Source: Roridomyces roridus
Taxonomy: Eukaryota > Basidiomycota > Agaricomycetes > Agaricales > Mycenaceae
DNA: 64,000 nucleotides
Reading direction: 5' to 3'
Assembly (NCBI GenBank): GCA_029378245.1
Contig: JARKIF010000022.1
Span: 186,001-250,000, forward strand
Below the pieces are notes generated by a model. It did not search any database and was not told the DNA's origin. It saw only the letters and a program-made list of their open reading frames with translations. Each line of letters begins with the position of its first letter. Within the stretch, counting starts at the first letter, position 1. A program made the position numbers and the translations under genes. Positions 22,763-33,781 of this stretch are shown piece after piece.

Positions 22763-25700
22763 GCTGACGGCGTGAATACTTAGGCTGTTACAGTGTTTCT
22801 GGCGTGCTTTTCGGAAACCTGTGTATATTAGTATTCTCAATGCAAAGAATTTTGTGCCCGTGAATAATTGCAGTCTGCGTTGCGAATTTTTCCTGTGCCG
22901 AGCCGACGGATCCCCTACTCTGTCAAGAGGAGGGTTCTGTGGGGCTGAATTTTCTGATCTCCCGCAAAACTCGTTGCATCATTTTCCCACATATCTACTT
23001 ATACAAAAGACAGCAGTCACGTTTTCGAGCTCTCAGCCAATCAGGTTATAGATACCGTTTATCCACGCAAGTACAAACAACCTGGCTGCGTCGTGATATC
23101 ATGTCAGAGACCTGGGTTCGGTTCACTCTGTTGACTTTTTCCCCCCCTTTCTCTGCATTTGCCTTTGGAGGAATGTATTCCTATAGGAGACCTTGAAATA
23201 CAATCCCAATGATATTTTTGCTCTCAGATCGTGGATTGTAAGTAATACCAGGTCAGAAGTGAAATGGCAGAGGTACGCTCTCCCATCAATTTTGATTACA
23301 CAGGTGTACCCCTGCCAAACTGTGCCTCTCTCTTCAATCTCCTTCATCCAATTCTGCCATGTTACTGCTTTGCTACTGCCCTCCCTTTTACTGCCGAGAC
23401 TTCCGGAGCCTCACTGGCAGCCGTTTCAGCCCGTTCAGCTGTTTCAGCCACCACACCCATATGCACGCCCTCGGGCATCTACGAAAGATGTCTTCGCGCC
23501 TCCCAGCAAGATCTACAGCTAAATAAATCGACTCCTCCCTGCTTTTCGTCCGCTTTTGGCGCGGGTCTAGAGATTCAGCCACAGCGGGTACTTTTCTTCC
23601 TGTCGCTCCCTCTTTGCGAACCCATCGTTGCGGGCCGTGCGGCTCTCCATGCGCGTGGGGTTCATTCTGTGGCTTCTTGGGCTGCCACTCCTTACAATGT
23701 GTTTCCGCCGTCTACCATGCCTTCTCTTCTCCCCAGGACAACGCCGCCTCCGTCTCCTGACCCATCTTCCCTTGCTCAAGGGACTCAAACCAGCGTTTGT
23801 TTGGGGCGGCAAAAATTTCATGACCAGCCCTCGCCTGAAGCGTCCGCAAGCGATGTGTCCTTTCGCTAACATAGGCAACCTTTTGGCGCAAGACCACGAG
23901 TGTCATATCGCACTGCAACACACTCCAATCCGCCGCCATCGCCGTATACCGCAACACATGTTGGATGAGAATCGGGCTGCGTCTCCAACACCGGGATCTT
24001 CACAGGTGCGGGGGAAAAATTACAATTCATTTTATTTCTTTCTGACTGGCTTTTAGCGAGCACCTTATTATTAAGCGGCTTTGGGCTTGGGAACATCGCC
24101 GGAGACTCAAGAAATCAGTGCACGGAGTTGTGCTCAGCGGCTTCGGCGTGAGCGGGAGGCTGCCGAAAAGGCCGCCTCTCGGTCCTTCTGGCGATGTATC
24201 TACTCAACCATCTGCGCGAGCGAGCGCTCAGCAGGCACGCCGACAACACTACCCCTGCAAGGCCCGCACTCACGCTTATGCTTCTCCCCAGCCGATTCGC
24301 AGCAAGGGTGGTACCCTTATCGGTCGGTTCTGCGATGTTTCGGGCACGAGGGAGACGAACTTTCAACAGGCTTTGAAGCAGATGTCCGTGCCCTACTGCG
24401 TGGTCGGCAAATGACGCTGACGGTGTTCACAGAAGCAGAAAAAGCCGCATTATGCACTCCGAAAGATTACCATCGCAGGGCAATGTCAAATGGGTTAGCT
24501 GGACTGAATAGTAATGACTAGCTACAGAAACGGATTTGCATGCAGTATCCAGGAAGTCGAATGATTGTTCACGAGTGCAATTGAAGTACATACAGATAGA
24601 CTGAAGTATGAGGAGCGCCAAGGGAGGGAGCGGCAGCGACAGACCTGCGCGGAACAGCTGACGACGAGTAAGCATTTGCCATTCAGAGTGATTTGTGGAT
24701 TGCGCTCGCACTGGTATGACAGAAAGCAAGCAGATAGAGCAGAAGGTTGGGAGGATGCCGAAGCCACCATCAGCCAGAGTGGCAGCCTCGGCTCCCGACG
24801 CAACACAGGGTTTCAGCGCGGAAGGGTGGGTGGGACCCTCCGGCTTGCTCCTGTGTTGGTCGTTGAGTGTTAGTAAAAATTAGTATGAAAGTCAAATCTG
24901 GGGAGGATTGTCAGTAACGGTTAGTATGTTAGTAAAGTACATGAACACATGTTGAATATGTATGTAAGAAAAGGGTGGGAAGGGTGGGCAAAAAGAACGG
25001 CGCCGTTGAGGGCGACAATGCCAGCGTGCGAGGTGGCTCGAGACAAGGAGCAACGTAACCTAGTGACGGTTGCTGATCCACAAACTCGGTTTTGTGGAGC
25101 ACTCGTGCCTCACACTCCGTCAAACCATCAATTTTTCATCTCTCCCTCTTCTTCGGAGTCTCAATGAATCATGCATGCCAGTGATTGCTTGGTGATTGCC
25201 AGACTGCCGTGCGGATGCACGGGTTCCAGCTAGTATCTGTATAATTCATAGTATATGTGTCAACAGTGATGATTGCCACCCCTAATCACCCCGATCCACA
25301 TTCCTCTCCGCCATTTAAGATGCACCGGTTCCAGGCTATAACTTCCTATAAGCATCTCTCATCCAACTCAATACATGGGAAGGCTTGAAAGAGTAGGGGA
25401 ACGGCGCTCGCACCGCTATGGATCAAATAATCTGTCAGGGTGACTTCCCTGTGACGGTACAACCACAGTCCCGTACACGGCTGCGCTTCAAACGGGCGAG
25501 TAAAACCAGATTCTACCACTGATGTTCCACAGGGCAAAGAAGTACGTACGCGTCACTGTAAAATTTCCTTATACACGCCAAGACCGTATCCTTAAAGTCA
25601 GCGCTCTCCTTTTGATCTCGCGAGTTCAAACTTCACTGATCTTGTGTCCTCTCCAGGCCATGCTCAGGAGTCGGCGAATATGGCGGTCAAAGTGCACTTT

Positions 25701-26949
25701 TAATCATGCACAACATTCTTTCGTGAAAAACAGGTTTTGCGCTACATTTTCAAGTTTGAAAGTTCGAAAAAAATGTAGCGCAAAAACGTGAATCGTGCGC
25801 TATTTTTATTTTGACTTTGCGCTACAAATTGTTCCCGGACAGGCGCGCTACATATTTGATGGCCGAGACCGCTCCAGAGCGCTACTTTATTTCGGCGCTA
25901 ACTCGACAGCGCGCCCTACATTTTTTGGCTTCGAATGCGCGCTACATTTTTTCCCACTTGTGGACTTTGTACAATTCAACGGTTGGATGCCGAAACTGCC
26001 GTGATGTCGGCATGTTGCCAACGACTTCCGGCGGCATTTAGATGATGTGGGTCACTGCAGTGCCCTCTATGTGTATGATACTACTGTGTGGACTTAGGCC
26101 CAGTTCGGTACCACTAAAGAGTATTTAGACATGAGAATACTTTTTATCTCCGGGATCCAAAACGGGTATCCCAGAGCTGAGCCCAATTACACCATCCCGC
26201 CATAGGCGAATCCCGATAGCCAGCAAGATTTATCTGGCAGTTGCCTCAGGCGTTGATTTCGGGGTTAACGTTCAAACGGCGCAGAGGGGGAGGGACTGGG
26301 TGAAGCAGTTTGTGCGCTAACTACTGCGGTCATGGGGCGAATTCGGGCGAAGCAAAGACTTGTCTAGGGTTCGTGCTAGACCGTGTCGCAGACTTGGTGA
26401 TGCCGCGATGCAGTTCCATGTGAATGTGGAGGCGGTGTGTGCTTTTTGTTCGCTGCTGATCAAATTGCCCGCGTCTGGATGCGGTATATCGTTGAGGTGT
26501 TAAGCAGGGTCGAAGGATTGTTCTGAAAGTACGTCTCATGTCCTACCATCACTGTTGTCGAATTGACTGAGTCTGATACGGACGAGAACATGCTGTATTG
26601 TCAATTCATTTTGTACGAACCGCGTCGATCCGACCCTGCCGCGACAAACGGTCAAACAGCCCTGGTTGATGTGATCTCGGTCTCATGCCCGATACGCTGA
26701 TCTGGACGGAACCAGACAATGTACATCTTGTTCCTCATTGGCTTGGGTGTATTTGGGCCGGCTAACTAGAAAGGTCTAGGTTAGGTTAGGTGGCTGCCCT
26801 CGAGGAGGCAGGCCTCAATTGAATCCCAGTATAGCAGAAGTCCTCCGAGTCGAGCTCGACTGCTGACATTCCACGAGGTTGTGAGCACATTAGATAGTTC
26901 TTTATATAACACAGAAAACAGCTCGTACACACAACAACCAACTGCACTC
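22763..26949. other. Gene-poor stretch, unresolved coding-like parts
   Basis: Between 23264 and 24521 the plus strand shows several long, Pro/Ser/Arg-rich frames with different registers (for example STMPSLLPRTTPPPSPDP and KARTHAYASPQPIRSKGG). They have no start, stop and splice combination that I trust and no known motif. They may be a decayed element. The interval 24865-24935 repeats TTAGTA. A motif cluster at 25739-25947 is listed separately. The rest, including 25950-26940, shows nothing. Confidence 0.3.
25739..25947. repeat. Cluster of GCGCTAC motifs
   Basis: About nine copies of GCGCTA(C) occur in both orientations within 210 bp, most followed by a T-rich run. The first two form a hairpin (TTTTGCGCTACATTTT at 25735 against AAAAATGTAGCGCAAAA at 25768). 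The cluster resembles the subterminal arrays of the elements at 14266 and 20913. It may be one end of a third such element; the other end was not found. Confidence 0.6.
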
Positions 26950-28142
26950 TCAGCACCCCAACCGACTCGTCCCCAACGCAATATCATCAAACCAAACCGT
27001 ATTCGGGTCACTCCCATAGCTCTCCCACCCCAGACCCCAGTTACTCGGGTTGGGAATATAGCTCGAGCCCCAGCGCGTCTGCGGCGTGGTGAGGGACGCA
27101 ATAGCAGTGCCGTTGACCCAGGTTGCAATTTGCCCGGTGGTGCGAGAGAGGTGGAATTCGATGCAGTACCAGGTGTTGGCGCCGATAGCGATGGAGCCGG
27201 CGTTGGAGGTCGGGGAGCCGTCGGGCATGATTGAGTCGTCTGGATCACCGTGACCGTGAGTGAGTGGGGCAGAGAGGGAGGGAAGAACGCACCGCTGGCA
27301 CGGTTCCAGTCCAAGACGCCGAATTGACCGCCCATGCGGAGGGTCTGTGCGACGGGGTCGGTCATCATCATGTGCGTCGTATGGTCTTGGTTGAACGCAA
27401 TTTGGAAATTACTATCACGAATCAGCTAGTACGATGGAGAAAGCATGGAAGGCACACTCACGCCCAGTACCGTCCATAGATATCAGCACCGCTCCCAAGT
27501 GCACTCAAGCTGTTGACGCCGTAGAACACGTGGTTTGAGAACCCGCCCGTCGATACGACCTTGAGCGAGTGTGTGCCGGAATGTGCTTTCGTGGTGTCGA
27601 TGGTGGCGGAACCGCCGCTCTGCGCAGCCATGATGACGCTCCATTCGCTACCGGGAGTGGTCTCAAAGTCTGTGCCGATAAGGCCGGTTGCAGGGCTCGA
27701 GCCGGTTGGGGGCGAGGAGGTCGTCGTCGTGGTCACAGGCGATGACGATGTGACGGGCGGGGTTGTCGGTGTCGTTGTGGTGGTAGTAGTGGTAGTGGTC
27801 CCGGTCGTGGTGGTCGCGGTACCGGGCAAGCATTGTGAGTAGCTATTTGAAAGGTGAACGAAGAGTGCTGCCGGAAAACCAGAGACGTACTAGGGATTCA
27901 ACCTGTGGCATCCAATTATTACCTCGTCGCACGCCGACTCGAGGACCACTTACACTTGACAACTCCATCCAGAGGTGCACGTCGTCGCTCCAGCCCATCC
28001 CTGAGCTCAAGTGAATATAGCGCTCTTGCATAAGTAGAAGGAGTCCAATCACCTGTCCGCCGCACTGCCCATACGGCTGAGATTGTCCGACAACGACCGA
28101 AGCCGCGACGAGGGCGAGGAACAGCTTTGACAGAATCGCCAT
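26950..28142 (-). CDS. Secreted CBM1 + Cip1-like enzyme (312 aa)
   Basis: Six exons join in frame: 28053-28142, 27954-28000, 27891-27902, 27462-27842, 27293-27411 and 26950-27239. The third exon is only 12 nt. Order of domains: signal peptide (MAILSKLFLALVAASVVVG); CBM1 cellulose-binding module (residues about 22-57, QPYGQCGGQGWAGATTCTSG then WSCQVLNPYYSQCLPG, with the four Cys and three aromatic residues of the fold); a Thr/Ser/Pro linker; and a C-terminal domain (about 100-312) with SIDTTKAHSGTHSLKV-like start, MGGQFGVLDWNR, NTWYCIEFHL and LGWESYG ... FDDIALGTSRLGC. The last domain fits the Cip1-like family, whose fold resembles polysaccharide lyases. The protein should act on plant cell walls outside the cell. 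The exact reaction is unknown. Confidence 0.88.
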
Positions 28143-28175
28143 GGTTATGGATTCGATAAACCAGCGGAGGGGCAT

Positions 28176-28186
28176 GTTTTATATCA
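28176..28186 (-). promoter_or_regulatory. TATA box of Cip1-like gene
   Basis: The minus strand reads GATATAAAACA, about 35-45 bp upstream of the ATG at 28142. Confidence 0.6.
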
Positions 28187-29092
28187 AGTGCGTCGGTACC
28201 GAGCATCATCCGGGGTAGTTCATCGGAGTGAGAATCCATGCCGGCGGATTGAGTGGGGTTCCGAAGTATATCCAAAGCTGTCGAAGCGGCGTTTGTGGAG
28301 TAACCAAACAAGCCGACGCCTCGTAGAATTATCTTGAGGGGAAGAACGTAGCCGTGTAAAGTGCGAAGATCTCGCGCATCGCATGACCTGACGACGCCCT
28401 AGTTTCAAAAACAAATCCTCCGGAATCTGTTGACGTTATTCGGAATTAGGCAGGCTTAACTTCGGTACTCTGTACATCTGACTTTTTGTGGTTGCGACAT
28501 TCCGCGTTCACGGGGCCTGTGGTGGTATGCGGAGGATGTAGCCTTCAAAGATTCTTGTCGTTGGAGGGGCCAAAGGCCTTGGAGCGGAGATTCCCAAAAT
28601 TGTACGTGGTGGTCGGGAGTAAGAGGGATGCGAGTCATGTGATTGATCTGGCGATGCCCGTGGCAGTACTCTCAGATTTCTGAATCCAACCGGCTTTCCT
28701 GAGTCAATTTCTTTTGGGGGACCTCCCGTTGTTTTCCAACTATGATGTCAGAGATTGGCTTTCGGCAAATCGGCAAACAAAATATCTGACACGACATCGA
28801 GCCATCACCGCGCCCCGGATTGAACGAGGTTTCGGTTGTGAGAACCCAATTGTTCGATGTAAAGCATCCACCTAGGAACTGAATCCACAGAACCATTCCC
28901 GAATCAAGTGTGTTGAATACTACGCAAAATACAAGAGCATCAGGCGACTAGAGCCTCAGCAGTACTAGTAGAGGCAGGTACAAGTACAAATACACGCTGA
29001 TGAGTAAACTAGTTTGAAACAGATATGAGATGAGACGGAGAGAAAATCACCAGGAAACACGACACCCCACGAAATCGAAATCAAATAAACCT
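28187..29092. other. Intergenic, nothing recognised
   Basis: No gene, repeat or RNA was seen. It contains the distal promoter of the minus-strand Cip1-like gene and the 3' flank of the minus-strand membrane protein gene. Confidence 0.4.
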
Positions 29093-31045
29093 CTATCGCC
29101 CTCTCCCACCAGCCCCAGTCCCGAACCTCCTCTGCGCCGCCTTATCCTTCTCCCTCCACATCCGCTGTTTGTGCAACATCTCCCGATTCAGAATCTCCGC
29201 CTCTGTCTGACCCGACGGCGCCCCCGACCCCGCCCCCGCTCCCGGCGGGACAAGTCCCATGAGCATGTACACATCTTCCCCCGGATCGCGCATGCTGTAT
29301 TGGAAACCAAAGTTGGATTCCTGCATGAGTTTGGTGGGTATGGCACGACGGGGGAGAGCACGAGCGGCTCTGGGGTGGGTGGCGTCGGCCGGGGTGGGGG
29401 GATGAGGATGAGGAACGAGGGGTGATGCAGAGAGGGGTACAGGGGTGCAGTATTCGAACGCGGTGGGCACGGCTATCGGCGTGGATATAGCAGAAACAGC
29501 TGGAGGAGGAGCAGCAGCAGCGAGCACAGCGCTCGCCGGGGCCTCGAATGCATCCGGCATCTCTACGTCCACGTCCAGAAGGATCGTTGGTACGGAAGCC
29601 GCGGCATCCGCAAGCAAATGCAGGGCATTGCTGTCGGGCACAGACGCCACGGCGGTTTTCAGAGGAATCGAATCGGGCACGTTGGGACGCATGTACGAGG
29701 GATCAACGCCCGTACTCAGCTCTCCGTATCTCGACCAATCCGTGCGATTTGCTGGCTTTGAGCTCGAGGAAGACGTCGGAGTCCGAGGGGTAGCGCTCTC
29801 GGATACTCGGAGGTGAGGAACGGACTTGAGTTTCTCCGCCAGGCCATCGGGCAACGACGGGGAAGAGACGGCATGAACGGGCGCTTCAGGTGAGAGCGTC
29901 GAGCACTCAGCTACCCCCGTACTCAACCCCCCGTATCTCGACCAATCCGTGTATGTTCCTGGCGTCGAGCTCGAGGACGACGTCAAAGTGGGATGTAAAA
30001 CGTTGTCGGATACGGATATTGATGTTTGAGCGATAACCGATGGCTCATTCCCCTCGGGTGGAGAGAAAGAGACGGCATCGAGGGGTGCTGGGGCAAGCGT
30101 CGACCACTCAACAAGTGGCGCAGGAGTATCAACAGGCAACGCAGTCTCGGGTTGTGAATCTACATACGCAGGCGGAGGAGCGGGTGGACTCGGCGTCATC
30201 TCCTCCTCGACGTACCGCCAAGGTTTTCCCTGAGGCATAGGCTCAAAGGGAAAGTCGAATATTATTCCGGGCGGCCGCTGGCGCTTGGCCACCAGCTCTT
30301 CTCGTCGCAGCCTGCCTTGCTCACGTGCATGGCGCTCAGCGGCGGAGGGCTCGTATACGTACGGCTTCTTTCTGTGTCTGGTTAGCCGTGATATTGGAGG
30401 CGAGGAATACAAACGCACTGGGACTCCATTATCCATTTAGGAATAGTAGGTAAATGGGTCGCCCATCTCACGCGTAGGATTTGCTCTTCGGTTCTGGGTA
30501 CATATTAGAATCTGGGATGATGTATGAGTCAAGGGTGGACCCACACAGCGAATCTGTTGCGCGACGCGGTTGAAGAGGATCCCGGGCTGAAGAAGCATGA
30601 GACCATGGTGCCGACTTGGAGAAGGAAAACAGTACCGTGTATACGCCGGTCGGTAATACGGATCGTACAGCGATGACAAAGGGTATCTGCACGTATCAAA
30701 TGAGATTTAGCAGCGGAAGTGTTACGCCACACACCTGTAGCTCATCGACGAGGGCGACGGTGGCGGGCTGACGTCCGAGTCAGAGCCACTAGTAGAAGAC
30801 GATTCGTCGCTGTCGTAGCCTCCATGCAAACTGATATCGTCTTCGACGGGTCTCTTCTCAAAGTGATACATCATCATCAAGAGCGCCACAGCGGATGTGA
30901 GGAAGAAGGCTATGACCCGGTAGGCCGTGCGGACGGCCCAGAGGGCATCGAGGGCAGCGGAGAATGCGTAGTGAGCACCTGAGAGTGCGAGGGTGAAGAA
31001 GGTTGTGATCGCCAGGAAGTGGAATACTGCAAAGGCGCAGGACAT
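29093..31045 (-). CDS. Two-TM protein with long cytoplasmic tail, unknown function
   Basis: The start at 31045 opens MSCAFAVFHFLAITTFF. Exon 1 (30735-31045) encodes two hydrophobic segments (about residues 3-25 and 42-62), then an acidic Ser tract (YDSDESSSTSGSDSDVSPPP). Exon 2 starts at 30686 (YPLSSLYDPYYRPAYTR). The joins between 30630 and 30370 are only partly solved. A good intron runs from a GTGAGA donor near 30470 to ACACAG at 30374 and links ...EPKSKSYA to KKPYVYEPSAAERHAREQ, but one more intron between 30520 and 30625 is needed to change frame. The last exon runs to 29093 and is Pro/Ser/Ala rich. It contains an internal duplication (TDWSRYGGLSTGV and TDWSRYGELSTGV) and ends with a basic helix (MLHKQRMWREKDKAAQRRF). 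An ATG at 30436 lies inside the intron. No family was recognised. Confidence 0.65.
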
Positions 31046-31093
31046 GGTGGGTGTGCGAGAGAGGAAATCACTGGCGGTGGGTCCACATTCGGC

Positions 31094-31103
31094 TTTTATA
31101 CCT
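31094..31103 (-). promoter_or_regulatory. TATA box of two-TM protein gene
   Basis: The minus strand reads GGTATAAAAGCC about 50 bp upstream of the ATG at 31045, supporting this start. Confidence 0.6.
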
Positions 31104-31490
31104 TTGATCGCCTTTGTTGACGCAGAACAAAGGTACAGAGATGAAAGACGATTCAGAGCAAAGGAGAACAAGGAGCTCGATAAGCATATGGGGCGATTAA
31201 TGTCCATGAATGAGAGTGTCCAGCATCGTAGCTGAGGGGGGCATTTCGCTATCAGACTTGGAGAGGTTCTGAGGAGCGAATGAAAAGGCCATAGGGAATC
31301 AGCGATGCTGCCTCAGGGGAAACAGATTGGAGTTGCCAGTTCTCTCACTGCAGCCGTGAGAACGGGAGTGCGTCGAGCTGCCGATGGTCAAGGTCAGGAG
31401 CGAAAAAAAAATCAAGCCACGTCACTTACACGTGCTCGCTTGGCGTTGATGGGTGTCACGTGTACCTCCTCTCTCTTGACTCAGACCGCC

Positions 31491-32591
31491 ATGTCTGCCT
31501 TCCCGTCCGAAATCGTGGAGCTAATCATCGACGAGGCTCGATCCTGTCCATCGACACTGACTGCCTGCTCCCTTGTGTGCCGACAATGGCTACCGCGGGC
31601 TCGATATCACGCCTTCTCAAGCATCCATCTCGAGCAGTGTAACGGTGTCAACGGGGATAGAATCGCGACCTTCATCCCTCTCCTCGAATCCCCACTCGCT
31701 ACCTTCATATCCAGCGTCCGTCAGGTTCACATCTTCATTTTTGTTGTTCAGGCGTCACCCGTTGGCAATTTCCTATCGCTGCTCGCCCGACGCGGAGTTG
31801 CACCCAAGTTTCTGGCGCTTCAGTGCAGACCCGGTGATCTCGTCGGGGTGAGTCCGCTGACCTCAGTCACTCACGCACGTTTCGCGATGGGTTGCTTCAG
31901 GGAGATGGAGCCCGCCGAATTCGTAGCGATCACGGAATTGGTACATGGTCTCCCCAGCTTGAGATCGTTGGCTCTCCACATTCCGGATGCTCCCGCGTCT
32001 AGGATTCGCTCGAATCACCTACCACCCAGTCTCGATGAACTTGAAATCAACTATGCCTGTGTCTTGGGCACCATCTTCTCACTATATGCTACCCCATTGA
32101 TTCTCCCTCGCCTCATTCTCCGCCACATGTCGCAAACCGAATGGCAAGGTGTAGTTTGGTATCTGGAGAATGCAGGTGTCCTGCTCGAATCCTTGACGTT
32201 GCTAAATTGTGCCCGTAAGTCACCCATCTTCCACCAACCATACTTACCTGGGCTGACATGATTCTCTGCAGCGCAGACAGTACTGAGCTTGCACCCTGCC
32301 CTCCGTCATCTCACCATCGGGGACTCATTCCGCATGATGCCGCCCCGCATTCTGGTCGCACTATACAGCCCTTGCGCTGCCAACGAGCTGGAAACCTTGA
32401 CACTGCGTGTACCTGCTATGATCCAACCCCTGGTTCCCCGTGGGGCCCTGAGTGGTCGGTCGGAGGTGGACGCTCTCCTGTCTGATACTGTTCGTTGGCC
32501 TAGACTACGCTCGGTAATCCTGTGCGGCGGAGAGAGGGACCGGGAGACCATCGACAATTCGCTCCGGTCATTGCTCCCGGGTTGGGTCTGA
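31491..32591 (+). CDS. F-box protein (347 aa)
   Basis: Exons 31491-32214 and 32272-32591 flank a 57 nt intron (GTAAGT ... CTGCAG). The N-terminal F-box reads FPSEIVELIIDEARSCPSTL, then TACSLVCRQWLPRARYHAFSS, the usual basidiomycete pattern. The remaining 280 residues are leucine-rich (LPSLRSLALHIPD, LPPSLDELEINYACVLG, LRHLTIGDSFRMMPPR), likely a repeat fold that binds a substrate for an SCF ubiquitin ligase. The frame is intact, unlike the F-box gene at 3342, to which it is only distantly related. The first ATG in this frame lies further upstream (31305), but the one at 31491 starts the conserved region and is preferred. Confidence 0.82.
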
Positions 32592-33133
32592 TTTTGGTGT
32601 GTATGTCGGTATGCATTTCGAGTTGTTCTGGTCCTTTCTGATGGTTCTATCTGCCGCGCGTTTGTGCAGATATGATATTCATTCCGGAGGCGACCCCGGT
32701 TCGCATTTTGCAACGCTCAAACAAAAGTACTTGTCCGAATGAGACAGCGCCGAATCGCACATGACCTCTGTCGATTACTCCTTTTCATCTGGTATCCCAA
32801 TGCAACTTGAATGCAACTCGCTCATTCGTTTCCTACAAAGCCAACCTACATCGAGACGCGTAAAGGCCGGCCTGCGTCGAGGTATCTACTATGAGCCAAC
32901 TATGAGCTCGAGCTCGACAGGTAGTGGAGTTGGTTCGCGCGTTGCATTCATCATTATTGTTCAAAGCTTTGAAGCTTCGAATTCCCGTCCGATTCATTCT
33001 TTCCGCTTTCAAGTATTCTGCAATCAATTGATTGAAAAATAGAAAACAGCGCCCATAAAGCGGCGCCCAGAATCAAGCGCCCAGTTGATGGCGGGTTGAC
33101 GGTGTTTCGTTTCCCAGGCTGTCCGAGAAGCAG
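32592..33133. other. Intergenic
   Basis: Nothing was recognised. It contains the 3' flank of the F-box gene and the promoter of the small secreted protein gene. Confidence 0.4.
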
Positions 33134-33140
33134 TATAAAG
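33134..33140 (+). promoter_or_regulatory. TATA box of secreted protein gene
   Basis: TATAAAG lies 41 bp upstream of the ATG at 33181. Confidence 0.6.
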
Positions 33141-33180
33141 GTAAGGGCGGCAGGAACGCCATTTGGACCCGACGTTCGGA

Positions 33181-33781
33181 ATGAAGATATACACCCAGGT
33201 GAGTAACCCGGAAGGCGATTCGTTCGATATCGATGTCTCATCGCTGCCGTGCTTTCTCGACAGCTCCTTGTTTTCCTTTTTTACTTGACAAGTGCAGTCG
33301 CGGATCCGGAGGATATGCTTGATTGGGCGCAGCAGCTAGAGGTATGATATATTGTATTCGATGTTGGGTGAATTCATCAGTGGGCTCACCACAGGCTGAC
33401 ATCGCTTCCCTCAACGAGGGCGCTCAAGGCTGCAATCCTAGTATCCCGATGTTGAATCTTGTCAGTCTCTAACATCCTTTTAGTCCCGAAACTGATGCAA
33501 ACGATATTCAGGACGATCCGTGGAGTAGTCCGAACTGCTTCGGAGCACCGTGTTGTTGTCATAAATCAGTTATCCGCAGCTTGCTGCGGCGAGAGAGTCA
33601 GCAGATCGAAGGGACTCGGCAGGCCCTGAGGTTCTCTCGTTACGGTGCACCAGTCTCCCCAGATCTCAATGCGTGCAGTTTTGCGTACATTGTGAACCTT
33701 CACAAGAGGCTTCAAGGGTGGGAACAGGATGCTGCCCGGAGAGCTCAGAGCCCACCGAAGAAGCGGTCAATCACCTATTAG
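33181..33781 (+). CDS. Small secreted protein (143 aa, 4 exons)
   Basis: Exons 33181-33198, 33264-33341, 33395-33460 and 33512-33781 all join in phase 0; introns are 65, 53 and 51 nt. The first exon gives only MKIYTQ, and the signal peptide continues in exon 2 (LLVFLFYLTSAVA) with likely cleavage before DPEDMLDWAQQ. The mature chain has Cys at QGCNPS, a CFGAPCCCHK cluster and NACSF, six in all. A basic helical region (SVIRSLLRRESQQIEG) follows. The C-terminus is RRAQSPPKKRSITY, where RR and KKR could be cut by a Kex2-like protease. No known family. A role as effector or signalling peptide precursor is possible but unsupported. Confidence 0.75.

Noticed and set aside
27561..27842. Valine-rich protein on the plus strand
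   Set aside because: It is the antisense of the Thr/Ser linker of the Cip1-like gene.
30437..30679. Separate small gene ending just before an ATG at 30436
   Set aside because: It starts at a splice acceptor in frame with the two-TM exon, and the ATG at 30436 lies within an intron with good borders.
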